Notes under the pieces: model-generated
Told to the model about the DNA's origin: nothing
The model's database searches: none
What the model saw: only the letters and a program-made list of their open reading frames with translations
Part shown: one piece after another, positions 8,091 to 17,359 of the stretch
Layout: each line of letters begins with the position of its first letter
Position numbering within the stretch: position 1 is the first letter of the stretch
Source of the DNA: Hyphomonadaceae bacterium
GTDB lineage: Bacteria; Pseudomonadota; Alphaproteobacteria; Caulobacterales; Aquidulcibacteraceae
NCBI GenBank assembly: GCA_016791425.1
Contig: JAEUMQ010000015.1
Coordinates: forward strand, 20,742-84,741
Direction: 5' to 3'
DNA length: 64,000 nt
Translations under genes and position numbers: made by a program

Positions 8091-9773
8091 TCAGCTCAGC
8101 AGGATGCGGCGCACGGCGCCTTCGGGATCGTCTTCCATGCGGGAGCGGGTGTCGAACACCATGGTCTGGCAGCGCGTGGGATCGCTGGGCGTCCAGCGCA
8201 AGCCGGGCTGGCTCGGATCGCCGGTGCGGGCGAAGTTGGCCCAAGCGCGCGCCATCTTCGCGGCGAGCGCGCGCGCTTCGGGCGTGTCGCCCGTGCCCTG
8301 TTCGCAGCGCTGGGTGTTGTCGAAGCAGAACGCAAGCTCGGCGGTGTGCCAGGCGCCGGCGACGCCGTCGAGCTGCGGCGATTGCCATTGGAAGAAGTAT
8401 TGGAAGACCGGCGCGGCGCCCTGAGCGTGCTTGAGGCGCACCATGCGCTGGACATTGTTGCGGATCGCCAGCCCGGCCACGCCATAGGAGAGCGTGCGGA
8501 TGGCCTTCTCCGGGTGCGCCGCCTTCATCGCGTCCGCGAGCGCGTTGGCTTTCTCGGCGCCCCAGGTCTGGGTGAGCTGCGCGCGCCACTCCGCTTCGGT
8601 GGGATTCTGGCTGAAGCGCATGCCTTCTTCGCTGACGCTGCCGATGATGACGGGAACGTGCTTGGAGACGTCGGGCGCGACATCCTGGAAGGAGCTCACG
8701 TCGATGAGCCGCCCGTCTCGCGTCGGCCCCCAGCCGACGCGCGGCGTCGGCGGCCTGCCGCCGGAAGGGCCGGGGGCGAGGAAGTTGAAGCCGCCGGGGC
8801 CGTTGATGCGCTCCGCGACGCGATTGTGGGCGTCGAACAGCGTCTTCCAGTCCATGCGCTGCAGCGTCGCCATATCGCGCGCGCCGAGCTCGGCGATGAG
8901 CTGGCGGGAGAGGTCGCGCGACTGCTCCGCGCTCGGGATCGGGCCGCCGCCGCCGGACTGGACGATGGCGCGATGGATCTTGCCGCGGGCGGAGGCCATG
9001 CCGAGCAGCGTCGTCACTTTCGAGCCGCCGCCGGATTGGCCGTAGATCGTGATGTTGTCCGGATTGCCGCCGAAATTCTGGATGTTCTCCTGCACCCAGG
9101 AAAGCGCCGCGACAAGGTCGGTCATGCTGACATTGACGGAGCCTTCATAGGCGGCGCCGCCGAACTCGGCGAGATCGAGGAAGCCGAGCACGTTGAGGCG
9201 ATGGTTCACCGACACCTGCACGACATCGTGGTTGCGCGCCATCTGCGCGCCGTCGTGCGAGGCGAGCTCGTAGGAAGAGCCGAAGCTGAAGCCGCCGCCG
9301 TGGAAATAGACCATCACCGGACGATTGCCGGAGAGGGCGGGCGTCCAGATGTTCAGCTTCAGCATGTCCTCGCCCTGGAACCCATCGTCCCATTGCTGCA
9401 GGAACGTGTGCTCGACGGCGCGGAAGCTGTGCAGCGTCTGAGGACAATTGGCGCCATAGGTCAGGGCCGGAAGCTCGTGGGTCCATGGCTTCGGCGGCCG
9501 GGCCGGCAGCCAACGGTTTTCGCCGCCCGTGTCGTCGCCATAAGGGACGCCCTTGAAGTGCAGGACCTCGCCGGCGAGGTAGCCGCGGACCTTGCCGTAT
9601 CTGGTGTTGGCGATCGCCGAGCGCGGTGTTGAGCATCCGCGCGCGCCCGACCGCGCGCCGGAGACCGTCGAAGCCTGCGCGGGCGCGCGGGCGGACAAGG
9701 CTGCGCCGGCCGCCAGGGACGCAATCATCGCCGCGCGGCGGCTGATGCGGGGGCGGTCGTCCTTGTCGTTCAT
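8091..9773 (-). CDS. Secreted type-B carboxylesterase
   Basis: A 560-residue alpha/beta hydrolase of the carboxylesterase type B family. Residues 8-32 (RISRRAAMIASLAAGAALSA) look like a Tat signal with twin arginines. The nucleophile elbow is GQSGGGSK, the oxyanion loop is YFHGGGFSFG, the acidic residue lies in SVSEEGMRF and the catalytic histidine in GAWHTAEL. It hydrolyses carboxylic esters, probably in the periplasm. Between the TonB receptor and the uxaA/xylX genes it could remove acetyl or feruloyl groups from imported hemicellulose fragments, but that is inference. The ATG at 9771-9773 places the Tat motif correctly. Confidence 0.9.
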   Translation of the reverse strand: MNDKDDRPRISRRAAMIASLAAGAALSARAPAQASTVSGARSGARGCSTPRSAIANTRYGKVRGYLAGEVLHFKGVPYGDDTGGENRWLPARPPKPWTHELPALTYGANCPQTLHSFRAVEHTFLQQWDDGFQGEDMLKLNIWTPALSGNRPVMVYFHGGGFSFGSSYELASHDGAQMARNHDVVQVSVNHRLNVLGFLDLAEFGGAAYEGSVNVSMTDLVAALSWVQENIQNFGGNPDNITIYGQSGGGSKVTTLLGMASARGKIHRAIVQSGGGGPIPSAEQSRDLSRQLIAELGARDMATLQRMDWKTLFDAHNRVAERINGPGGFNFLAPGPSGGRPPTPRVGWGPTRDGRLIDVSSFQDVAPDVSKHVPVIIGSVSEEGMRFSQNPTEAEWRAQLTQTWGAEKANALADAMKAAHPEKAIRTLSYGVAGLAIRNNVQRMVRLKHAQGAAPVFQYFFQWQSPQLDGVAGAWHTAELAFCFDNTQRCEQGTGDTPEARALAAKMARAWANFARTGDPSQPGLRWTPSDPTRCQTMVFDTRSRMEDDPEGAVRRILLS

Positions 9774-9879
9774 GGCCGTGCTCCGAAGGATGGGCTGAGG
9801 CGTGGCAAAAAAATGGGTCGCCTCGCATCACTGCAAGGCGACCGATGCATCGGGAGGATGCTCAAGGGAGGGGTCCGGC

Positions 9880-9914
9880 GGACCACGCGAAAACGGCTGG
9901 GCTTCGCGTGGTCC
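9880..9914 (-). terminator. Hairpin downstream of the TonB receptor gene
   Basis: An 11-bp perfect stem (9880-9890 with 9904-9914) around a 13-base loop follows the receptor stop codon by 17 bases. No T-tract follows on the minus strand, so it may be a weak terminator or an mRNA 3'-end stabiliser. Confidence 0.5.
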
Positions 9915-9930
9915 TGGACTTTGTCACGGC

Positions 9931-12900
9931 TCAGAACTTGCCTCTGAAGCCCACCGTGTAGAAGCGGCCCATGTCGTCTTCGAAGGCGGCGGTCGGATAG
10001 AATAGCCCCGGAATGCCGGAGTTCCCGGGGAGGAGCGGAGCTCGCTCATCGAAGAGGTTGCTCACGTTGAGGAACAGTTCGTTCTGGCCGCCCATGAACT
10101 CGAAGGACTTGCTGACCGTCAGGCCGAAGACACTCATCGAGGGCAGGTACGGGATCACATAGTTCTGCGTATTGCCGTTGAGGGCATTGTCGCTCACGGC
10201 CATTCGCGCCCGGCCAATGTACTGATGCTGAAGGGCCACGCCCCAGTCCTCATCCGTGTAGGACACGCCAGTGGTTTGCCGATATTCGGGCTGGAAGGCC
10301 CACTGCGGCGTGGTTCCGGGAACGTTGATGGTTGTGTTGGTCGGCTGGAGGCTGACCAGGGTTCTCGCGCTGAAGCGGCCGGTCAGCCAAGGCAGGACTT
10401 GGTCCATACTCCATGAATAGTTGGCCTCTAATTCGTATCCCTCGATCACACTTGACGCCGCATTCAGAGGCGAATTGAAGATCTTCGTCGGGAAATTCGC
10501 AGCTGTTCGATAGTTGGGATCCGACGGGTTGGAGATCGGACGCACGGCCAAGCTGCAGAAGTTTGACGTATAGGTCGGTGCGCTCGCGAGGCACAGCTGT
10601 TGGATCGCCGTGGTGTCGTACCTGATGCCGGTAATCGCATCCGTCATGCGTGTTCGGTAATAATCAACAGAGACGTTGAAGTTCTCGATGAAGCTCGGCG
10701 TGAAGACGAGGCCAAGCGTAACAGTTCGCGCAATCTCCGGGGTCAAATTTGGATTGCCCGAGGTTTGCAGCTGCGTGTTGTTCACCGTGCCGGTGAGCAG
10801 ATCTGTAAAGCCTGTCGAGGAGATACCGGCCGGCTGGTAAAGATCGTTGAGGTTCGGCGCCCGGATATCGACCGATTGCGTGCCGCGGAAATGGAACACC
10901 GAGTTGATGTGCCAATCCAATCCAAGCTTCCAGGACTCAACCGCGTCAAAGGTGGAGTATTTGGTGTGACGACCTGCTGCGCTCGCGCTCAAATCTTCGA
11001 AAAAGGGCACGTCGCGCAGGAGCGGAACATTGAATTCCAGCGCCGCTTCATAAACATCCTGGTTGGCATCGACGGGATTGTTGGTGTTTTGCACCCACAA
11101 TGCCGGCGCGCCGCCCGCTCCGCCATTGGCCAGACAGAAGCGAAGCCCCGTGCAGTCAACGAAATCCGTCGGCGAGGCGTTGGTCGTCATGACGTAGGTT
11201 TGATGGCGCGCATCGACCGAAAGGTTGGCCCTGATCTCGCCTGCGGGCAGCCCGAAGCCCCACAATCCGCCGCCGATGGAGGCGCCGAAGTTTTGCATCT
11301 CCTGAACGAGCGTCCAGTGGGTTTCCTGGCGCAGATACTCGTAAGACGCGACGGACGGGCCGTTCGGATCAACGATGTTGGTTGGCACGCAGCCCGGATA
11401 ACGCGAAGCAAAGGCTGGCTGTGTGGAGACCCAGCACACGATGCTGCCGCTGACATTTGTTCCGTTGATGATGGTGCCCGGAGGGGCGATCACGGCGTCC
11501 AGTGAGGCCAGATACCGGGCATTGCTCGTGTTGTTGGGGTTTGAGACCGTCAGGTCGCTCTTGCTTGCGCTAACGTAGACATCCCAATCAAAACCGCCGA
11601 GCGCGCCTCGGAGGCCGGTTTCAAACGCGTAATTGGCTTGATCCCCGATGGTCTTGTAGACGCGGCCCTGGGATCCCGCGTCCTCGCCGCCGATCCTGTT
11701 CCAGATATAGGACGGCACCGAAAGGACTGGCACGGTCGGCGGCGCAGGCGGGGTTACGCCCGGAACGACGGTGCCATCGGGATTAATACGGTTGATCGCC
11801 GTCGGCGGTGAGGACGGCAGGCAAATGTACCCCGTCGCCGCGGGCGTACCGCACACAATATTAGCGCCCAGGAGCGCCTGAGACGCAGGGGAGAGATAGG
11901 GATTGTTCGCGGTGATAAACTTGGGACGCCCCGAGCCCGACGAACTGACGACCGTATTGACCCAGTCCGAGGTGACTTCGGAGTGCGCCACGCTCAGCTG
12001 AGCGTAACCGTGGACGTCGTTCGAGAAGTCATAGTCGAACCGGCTGAAGAGATCCGCCATCTCGAGACCAGAGCGGAACGTGCCGAACTTGACGTATCCG
12101 CCGTCGCCGCCGCTCTCGATGCCGCCGGTGCCCGTCGGCACGCCGCGCGTGAGCGGAGTCAGATTGCCGGCCGACAGGAACGTGTAGCCGTTGACGGGAC
12201 ACGCGGAGCCGCAGCTTACGACACCGGTCATCGGTTGGCCGATGACACGCGCATAGGGCGTGTTCGTGAAGGGGTTCGAGACCGAGCCGTTGCCGGTCAG
12301 CAGCCAAGCTTGACCATTCTCGCCATAGGGGCGCGCGCTGATCGGGATCTGGTCCTGGTCGCGATAGCGGAACGCGGTCTCAAAATGGCCGCGACCATCG
12401 AAAAGATCCGTTCCCCAAGCCAAGGAGATCGCCTTCTCCTCGCCATCGCTGTATCTGGAAATGCCGGTATGGACGTCGTATTTGAAACCGGTGAAGTCGT
12501 CGTCGAGCACAAAATTGACGACGCCGGAGACGGCGTCGGAACCGTAAACGGCCGAGGCGCCGCCCGTCACGATGTCAACGCGCTCCATCAGGCTTTGCGG
12601 CAGGATGTCTACGTTGACTGAGCCGTCCTGGTTGCTGGGCGCAACCCGATGGCCATTCAAAAGCACAAGGGTCCGTGAAACGCCGAAATTGCGCAGCGCA
12701 AGGACGTTGCCGCCATTGTTGGTGCTGGCGTTGCCCTGCGTTCGCGGCGTCCGGCCGCCGATGATCTGCGGCAGCTTGTTGAGCGCGTCGGGGATGTCGC
12801 TCGGCGTCGTCCGGGTGATGTCCTCCACGCGGACGGAGGTGATGGGCGTCGGCGACCGGGTGTTGTCGGTGATGACGCGCGAGCCGGTGACCGTGATCGC

Positions 12901-13029
12901 TTCCTGCTCGCTTTGGCCGGCCTGCGGGGCGGCCGCGGGGGCCCCTTGCGCCCAGGAAACGCCCGTGGACAGCGAAGCGGCGCCGATCAGCGCGGCGAGC
13001 GAAGTACCCCAAAAACGATTGGAAATCAT
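9931..13029 (-). CDS. TonB-dependent outer membrane receptor
   Basis: A 1032-residue outer membrane transporter. Residues 1-28 are a signal peptide (cleavage after VSWAQ is likely), then a TonB box-like AITVTGSR at about 44-51, the plug domain (LVLLNGHRVAPSN, GGASAVYGSDAVSGVVNFVL) to about residue 185, and a beta-barrel ending in aromatic YTVGFRGKF. TonB receptors import siderophores or, in Caulobacterales, often sugars and oligosaccharides. The divergent GntR gene and downstream glycosidase suggest a carbohydrate substrate. GGAGGGG precedes the ATG by six bases. It lacks the N-terminal STN signalling domain, so regulation probably runs through the GntR protein. Confidence 0.95.
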   Translation of the reverse strand: MISNRFWGTSLAALIGAASLSTGVSWAQGAPAAAPQAGQSEQEAITVTGSRVITDNTRSPTPITSVRVEDITRTTPSDIPDALNKLPQIIGGRTPRTQGNASTNNGGNVLALRNFGVSRTLVLLNGHRVAPSNQDGSVNVDILPQSLMERVDIVTGGASAVYGSDAVSGVVNFVLDDDFTGFKYDVHTGISRYSDGEEKAISLAWGTDLFDGRGHFETAFRYRDQDQIPISARPYGENGQAWLLTGNGSVSNPFTNTPYARVIGQPMTGVVSCGSACPVNGYTFLSAGNLTPLTRGVPTGTGGIESGGDGGYVKFGTFRSGLEMADLFSRFDYDFSNDVHGYAQLSVAHSEVTSDWVNTVVSSSGSGRPKFITANNPYLSPASQALLGANIVCGTPAATGYICLPSSPPTAINRINPDGTVVPGVTPPAPPTVPVLSVPSYIWNRIGGEDAGSQGRVYKTIGDQANYAFETGLRGALGGFDWDVYVSASKSDLTVSNPNNTSNARYLASLDAVIAPPGTIINGTNVSGSIVCWVSTQPAFASRYPGCVPTNIVDPNGPSVASYEYLRQETHWTLVQEMQNFGASIGGGLWGFGLPAGEIRANLSVDARHQTYVMTTNASPTDFVDCTGLRFCLANGGAGGAPALWVQNTNNPVDANQDVYEAALEFNVPLLRDVPFFEDLSASAAGRHTKYSTFDAVESWKLGLDWHINSVFHFRGTQSVDIRAPNLNDLYQPAGISSTGFTDLLTGTVNNTQLQTSGNPNLTPEIARTVTLGLVFTPSFIENFNVSVDYYRTRMTDAITGIRYDTTAIQQLCLASAPTYTSNFCSLAVRPISNPSDPNYRTAANFPTKIFNSPLNAASSVIEGYELEANYSWSMDQVLPWLTGRFSARTLVSLQPTNTTINVPGTTPQWAFQPEYRQTTGVSYTDEDWGVALQHQYIGRARMAVSDNALNGNTQNYVIPYLPSMSVFGLTVSKSFEFMGGQNELFLNVSNLFDERAPLLPGNSGIPGLFYPTAAFEDDMGRFYTVGFRGKF

Positions 13030-13115
13030 CCCGTTCCCCTCCCAGACAACTCAATAATCGTACTTTTTCCAACTAGTATGACTATTGACCGTTAGGCGTC
13101 AAACCCAAAATTGCA

Positions 13116-13130
13116 ATTGGTCCGACAAAT
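13116..13130. promoter_or_regulatory. Possible GntR (FCD) operator in a divergent promoter region
   Basis: In the 358-bp gap between the TonB receptor and the GntR gene, ATTGGTC-C-GACAAAT is a near-perfect dyad of the TGGTC-N-GACCA kind used by FadR-subfamily regulators (one mismatch between arms). It is 86 bases upstream of the receptor start. The rest of the gap shows no gene. Candidate only. Confidence 0.35.
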
Positions 13131-13387
13131 GCGCTTCCGCGCCCGGAAGGCCGAGGCGCGTCGGCGGCGAACGGGGGCCGGCGCTGCGTGTACGTCGCCG
13201 CGTGGAGGGAATTCTTCGCGCCGCGCGCGCGCATCGAGCGATCAAGCCGTGTGCGGAGCACCTGAAGCGATGACGGTGTGTGTAGAGGAGGCCGCTGCAG
13301 TCGCTTTTCGCATGCTTGCGTGTTACAAGCGCAGACGACGTTCACCGCGCGCGAGTTTTGAGACGCGCTCCCAACCGTGAAGAGAAC

Positions 13388-14152
13388 ATGTTCCAGGACC
13401 TGCGACGCGTCCACTCGAAGAAGACAAGATCGAGCCACGACAAAATCGCGAACACGATCGGCAAGGAGATCCTGACCGGCAGCTACGAGTCGGGCGCCAC
13501 GCTGCCGGCCGAACCTGTCCTGATGCGCCGCTTCAAGGCGTCGCGGACCGTGTTGCGGGAAGTAATGAAGACGCTGTCGGCGAAGGGCCTGGTCAGCCTC
13601 AAGCCTCGCGTGGGCGCGCGCGTGCTCAATTCCTCGAACTGGAACTATTTCGACGCCGAGCTGCTCGCCTGGCGAGTCGAGATGGGCATGGATGAGGATC
13701 TGCGGCGGTGGCTGAGCGAAGTGCGCACGGCGTTCGAGCCGGCCGCGGCGGCGCTGGCTGCGCGCGGGCGCACGCGAGAGCAGGTGAAGTTCCTGCGCGA
13801 CCGGGTGCGCGGGATGGCCAGATCCGAAGGGGATCCGGAGCGTTTCGCCGAGGCGGACCTTGAGTTTCATCTCATGATCGGCGTGGCGTCGCGCAATCCC
13901 ATGATTCAATCGCTGGCGGCGGTGATCGAGACGGCGTTGTTTGCGACCTTCCAGGAAAACCCGCCGATGCGGGGATTGGATTGGGAGGAGACGGCGCGCA
14001 GCCATGGCGCGATCGTGGATGCGATAGAGGCCAAGGACGCAGGGAAGGCTTCGGCGGCGATGCTGCGCGTGATCGAGCTCGGCGTCGCGCGGGCAGCGGC
14101 GAGCAAGGGCGTGGCAAGGCCCGCTGCGTCCCGCGCCGCCAAGAAGAAATAG
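13388..14152 (+). CDS. GntR-family (FadR subfamily, FCD domain) transcriptional regulator
   Basis: A 254-residue regulator. The N-terminal winged helix (about residues 15-75) contains IGKEILTGSYESGATLPAEP and RTVLREVMKTLSAKGLV, the classic GntR pattern; the FCD ligand-binding domain follows (from about 90, with the metal/ligand histidines in DLEFHLMIGVASRNP and SHGAIVDAI). FCD regulators usually respond to sugar acids or other carboxylates and repress transport or catabolic genes. It is divergent from the TonB receptor and 44 bp upstream of the GH3 gene, so it probably controls both. The ATG at 13,388 is chosen over one at 13,316 because the extra 24 residues look unlike the family. Confidence 0.92.
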   Translation: MFQDLRRVHSKKTRSSHDKIANTIGKEILTGSYESGATLPAEPVLMRRFKASRTVLREVMKTLSAKGLVSLKPRVGARVLNSSNWNYFDAELLAWRVEMGMDEDLRRWLSEVRTAFEPAAAALAARGRTREQVKFLRDRVRGMARSEGDPERFAEADLEFHLMIGVASRNPMIQSLAAVIETALFATFQENPPMRGLDWEETARSHGAIVDAIEAKDAGKASAAMLRVIELGVARAAASKGVARPAASRAAKKK

Positions 14153-14196
14153 CGCACGCGCTCATGCGTCGGGCGCGCCAGGGAGGGGAGCGCAAC

Positions 14197-16863
14197 ATGA
14201 GAGGCGCACACATCGGATTGAGCCGCGCGCGTGCTTTCAGCATCGCGCTGGCGATCGCATGGCTGGGCGGGTTCTCGAGCGCGGCCCTCGCGCAAGGAAA
14301 CGTCGCGCCGCCTGCATATCGCGACGTCTCGCTCAGCTTCGAAGCGCGGGCGGCCGATCTGGTCGGGCGCATGACGCTGGAGGAGAAGGCGGCGCAGCTT
14401 TTGAACGACGCGCCGGCCATCCCGCGGCTGGGCGTGCGGGAATACAATTGGTGGAACGAAGGGCTGCATGGCGTAGCGGGCGCGGGGCGCGCGGCGGTGT
14501 TTCCCCAGGCGATCGGGATGGCGGCGACGTTCGATGCGCCTTTGCTGCGCGAGGTCGGCGGGGTGGTCGGCATCGAGTTTCGCGCCAAGCATCTGGCCGA
14601 TCGGCATCGCTTCGGGGGATCGGATTGGTTCGGCGGCCTCACGGTGTGGTCGCCGAACATCAACATCTTCCGCGATCCGCGCTGGGGGCGCGGGCAAGAG
14701 ACCTATGGGGAAGATCCTTATCTCACGGCGCGGCTTGGCGTCGCCTATGTGCGCGGCCTGCAGGGCGAAGACGGGCGTTATCTGCAGGTGGTCTCGACGC
14801 CCAAGCACTTCGCGGTGCACAGCGGGCCGGAACCCAGCCGCCATCGCGACGATATTCGTCCGTCCACGCATGATCTGGAGGACACCTACCTGCCGGCGTT
14901 CCGGGCCGCGGTCATGGAGGGGCAGGCGGGCTCGGTGATGTGCGCGTACAACGCCGTCAACGGAGAGCCCGCCTGCGCCAACCAGGACCTGCTCGTGACG
15001 CATCTGCGCGAGGGCTGGGGCTTCAAGGGCTATGTGGTGTCCGATTGCGGGGCGGTCAGCGACATCTATCGGGAGGACCTGCATCATTTCGCGCAGTCGC
15101 CGGAAGCGGGGGCGGCGATCGCGCTGCAGACCGGCATGGACCTCATCTGCGGCGACGCCCATGAGGCGGAGCACATTCTGGGCGCCGTGCGCCAGGGTCT
15201 GCTGGGCGAGAGCGTGATCGACGGGGCGCTGAGGCGCCTCTTCGCCGCGCGCATGCGGCTTGGGCAGTTCGATCCCCCGGAGCGCGTCTTTCCGCGCATC
15301 ACCGCGCGCGACTACGACACCGAAGCGCATCGGGTCTTGGCGCTGCGCGTGGCGGAAGCCTCGCTGGTGCTGCTGAAGAACGAAGGCGAGCTGCTGCCGT
15401 TGCGCGCGCCGCCGCGGACCATCGCGGTGATCGGGCCGAACGGCGACAGCCTGGACGCGCTGGTCGGCAATTATAGCGGCGAGCCGTCGCAGCCGGCGAC
15501 CGTGCTGGCGGGCCTGCGGCGGCGCTTTCCGGAGGCGCGCATCCTCTATGCGCAAGGCGCGGGGCTGATCGCGCCGGCGCTTCGTCCGGTTCCGGACGAT
15601 GTGTTCTGCCTCGACGCGCGCTGCCGGCGGCGCGGGCTCATGGCGGCGGATTTCGACACGCAGGCGATGTCCGGCGCGCCGCGAACGTCGCAGGTTGCGC
15701 CCAACGCCGCGATGGCCTGGCAGGGCGAGCTGCGCGGCGGGGCGACGCGGTGGAGCGGCTTCCTCACGGCGCGGGAGAGCGGGGAGCACCATTTCCGGTT
15801 CGACGGCAATGGCGGGTATCGGATCTGGGTGGGGGACACGCAGGTTGTGGACGCCTGGCGCGTCGATTGGCGCGCGCCGATCGCGGTCGGCGCGGTCAGC
15901 CTTGAAGCGGGGCGCACCTATCCCATCCGCATCGAGGCGTTCCAGCGCAGAGACCATGGCGAGGAGCGGCTGCTCTGGAGCACGCCGAGCGATCAGGGCG
16001 CGCAGGATGCGTTGGCGGCCGCGGCGGAGGCGGACCTCGTGGTGTTCGTGGCGGGGCTGTCAGCGCGCATCGAAGGCGAGGAGATGCGCATCTCGGCGCC
16101 GGGCTTCCTGGGCGGGGACCGGACGAGCCTCGATCTGCCGGCGGTGCAGCAGCGCCTGCTCGAGCGCGTCGCGGCGGTCGGCAAGCCGATGGTGCTGGTG
16201 CTGATGAGCGGGAGCGCGCTTGGGGTGAATTGGGCGGACGCGCACGCGCCGGCGATCATCGAGGCCTGGTATCCGGGCGGCCAGGGCGGGGATGCGGTCG
16301 CGCGGCTCATCGCCGGCGATTTCAGTCCCGCGGGGCGCCTGCCGGTCACGTTCTACAAGTCGGCCGATGATCTGCCCGCGTTCGAGGATTATGCGATGGC
16401 GAAGCGGACCTATCGCTATTTCGGCGGCGAGGCGCTCTATCCGTTCGGGTACGGACTTTCCTATACGCGCTTCGCCTATTCGAATGCGCGCGTCTCGCAG
16501 AGGCGCGTGCGCGCGGACGGCGCGGTGACGGTCTCGGTCGATGTCGCGAACATTGGCGCGATGGACGGCGATGAAGTCGTGCAGCTTTACGCGACGCATC
16601 CGGGCGCGGCGGGCGCGCCGCTGCGGGCGCTGGCGGGCTTCCAGCGCATCCATCTGGCGCACGGGGAGCGGCGGAGCGTGCAATTTACGCTGCGCGATCG
16701 CGAGCTGAGCGTGGTCGATCCCGGCGGCGTGCGGCGAATCTCGCCGGGGGAGGTGCGGGTGTGGGTGGGCGGAGGGCAGCCGGTCGCGCGCGCGGGGCTG
16801 CAGGCGGCGCCGGGCGTGTGGACGGGGTTCGAGATCACCAGCGCCGCAAGGTTGGGGAACTGA
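14197..16863 (+). CDS. Glycoside hydrolase family 3 (beta-xylosidase/beta-glucosidase type) with PA14 insert
   Basis: An 888-residue secreted enzyme. Residues 1-31 are a signal peptide. The GH3 catalytic barrel follows (MTLEEKAAQLLN, NEGLHGVA, DPRWGRGQETYGEDP, KHFAVHSG), with the nucleophile Asp in GYVVSDCGAV. The second GH3 domain (AEASLVLLKNEGELLPL) is interrupted by a PA14-type module at about residues 480-600 (SGFLTARESGEHHFRFDGN) and ends with a fibronectin-III-like domain (GDEVVQLYATHPG). GH3 enzymes of this layout release terminal beta-linked xylose or glucose. Start at 14,197 has GGGAGGGG seven bases upstream. It lies directly behind the GntR gene and probably works with the TonB receptor on oligosaccharides. 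Confidence 0.94.
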   Translation: MRGAHIGLSRARAFSIALAIAWLGGFSSAALAQGNVAPPAYRDVSLSFEARAADLVGRMTLEEKAAQLLNDAPAIPRLGVREYNWWNEGLHGVAGAGRAAVFPQAIGMAATFDAPLLREVGGVVGIEFRAKHLADRHRFGGSDWFGGLTVWSPNINIFRDPRWGRGQETYGEDPYLTARLGVAYVRGLQGEDGRYLQVVSTPKHFAVHSGPEPSRHRDDIRPSTHDLEDTYLPAFRAAVMEGQAGSVMCAYNAVNGEPACANQDLLVTHLREGWGFKGYVVSDCGAVSDIYREDLHHFAQSPEAGAAIALQTGMDLICGDAHEAEHILGAVRQGLLGESVIDGALRRLFAARMRLGQFDPPERVFPRITARDYDTEAHRVLALRVAEASLVLLKNEGELLPLRAPPRTIAVIGPNGDSLDALVGNYSGEPSQPATVLAGLRRRFPEARILYAQGAGLIAPALRPVPDDVFCLDARCRRRGLMAADFDTQAMSGAPRTSQVAPNAAMAWQGELRGGATRWSGFLTARESGEHHFRFDGNGGYRIWVGDTQVVDAWRVDWRAPIAVGAVSLEAGRTYPIRIEAFQRRDHGEERLLWSTPSDQGAQDALAAAAEADLVVFVAGLSARIEGEEMRISAPGFLGGDRTSLDLPAVQQRLLERVAAVGKPMVLVLMSGSALGVNWADAHAPAIIEAWYPGGQGGDAVARLIAGDFSPAGRLPVTFYKSADDLPAFEDYAMAKRTYRYFGGEALYPFGYGLSYTRFAYSNARVSQRRVRADGAVTVSVDVANIGAMDGDEVVQLYATHPGAAGAPLRALAGFQRIHLAHGERRSVQFTLRDRELSVVDPGGVRRISPGEVRVWVGGGQPVARAGLQAAPGVWTGFEITSAARLGN

Positions 16864-16878
16864 GGCGGGGGGGAAGAT

Positions 16879-16956
16879 TGGTCGGAGCGGGGAGATTCGA
16901 ACTCCCGACCCCCAGTCCCCCAGACTGGTGCGCTAACCGGGCTGCGCTACGCTCCG
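16879..16956 (-). tRNA. tRNA-Pro (GGG)
   Basis: The minus strand folds as a cloverleaf with a 7-bp acceptor stem (CGGAGCG/CGCTCCG), an anticodon stem CCAGT/ACTGG around the loop CTGGGGG giving anticodon GGG, and a TTCGAAT T-loop. The CCA end is encoded at 16,879-16,881. Confidence 0.96.
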
Positions 16957-17187
16957 ACGGATCTCGCGCCCTTTGAAGGCCGGTGGGGAGCTCGGCCAGG
17001 ACGAGAAGGGCGGCGTTCTAGACCGGTTCCGCGCGGAGAGGAACCCGGCTTCGGGGCAAGAAGTCTGGGGTGTGCGCGCCGGGGGGGCCAGCGTCAAAGC
17101 GATTGTGCGCGCCTCCGGCGTGTGGCGCTTCGCATCTCGCGCGTGCACCGCGCGTGTTGCGGGGTGTCCTGCCGTGTCTCGGCGGCT

Positions 17188-17245
17188 GCGCCCCCTCCTT
17201 CGGCCTGCGGCCGCCACCTCCCCCGTAGACGGGGGAGGAAAGAGC
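17188..17245. repeat. Dispersed C-rich mosaic palindrome, copy 1
   Basis: GCGCCCCCTCC, a small inner hairpin (CGGCC-TGC-GGCCG), then CACCTCCCCCGT-AGAC-GGGGGAGGAAAGAGC. The outer blocks recur at 24,650-24,712 with a different inner hairpin, and pieces recur at 28,617-28,733. This is the only structure I see in the gene-free stretch between tRNA-Pro and the terminator at 17.3 kb. Confidence 0.8.
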
Positions 17246-17306
17246 GCGTCTTGCGGGCGGTGCGAAGAAGGCCGGCGGTTCGCGGCAAGGAAGCGGCCAA
17301 AAGCAA

Positions 17307-17333
17307 AACGGCCGCGCCAGGGGCGCGGCCGTT
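17307..17333 (-). terminator. Rho-independent terminator of the outer membrane barrel gene
   Basis: A 12-bp stem (AACGGCCGCGCC pairing with GGCGCGGCCGTT) around a 3-base loop, followed on the minus strand by TTGCTTTTGG. It lies 27 bases beyond the stop codon of the minus-strand gene that ends at 17,360. Confidence 0.85.
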
Positions 17334-17359
17334 GCAGTGTCTGCGTTGAGGCGCTCGTC

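Noticed and set aside
13906..15957. Long minus-strand ORF (683 codons) opposite the GntR and GH3 genes
   Set aside because: Arg/Pro/His-rich composition without domains; it is the antisense shadow of GC-rich codons in the two well-recognised genes.
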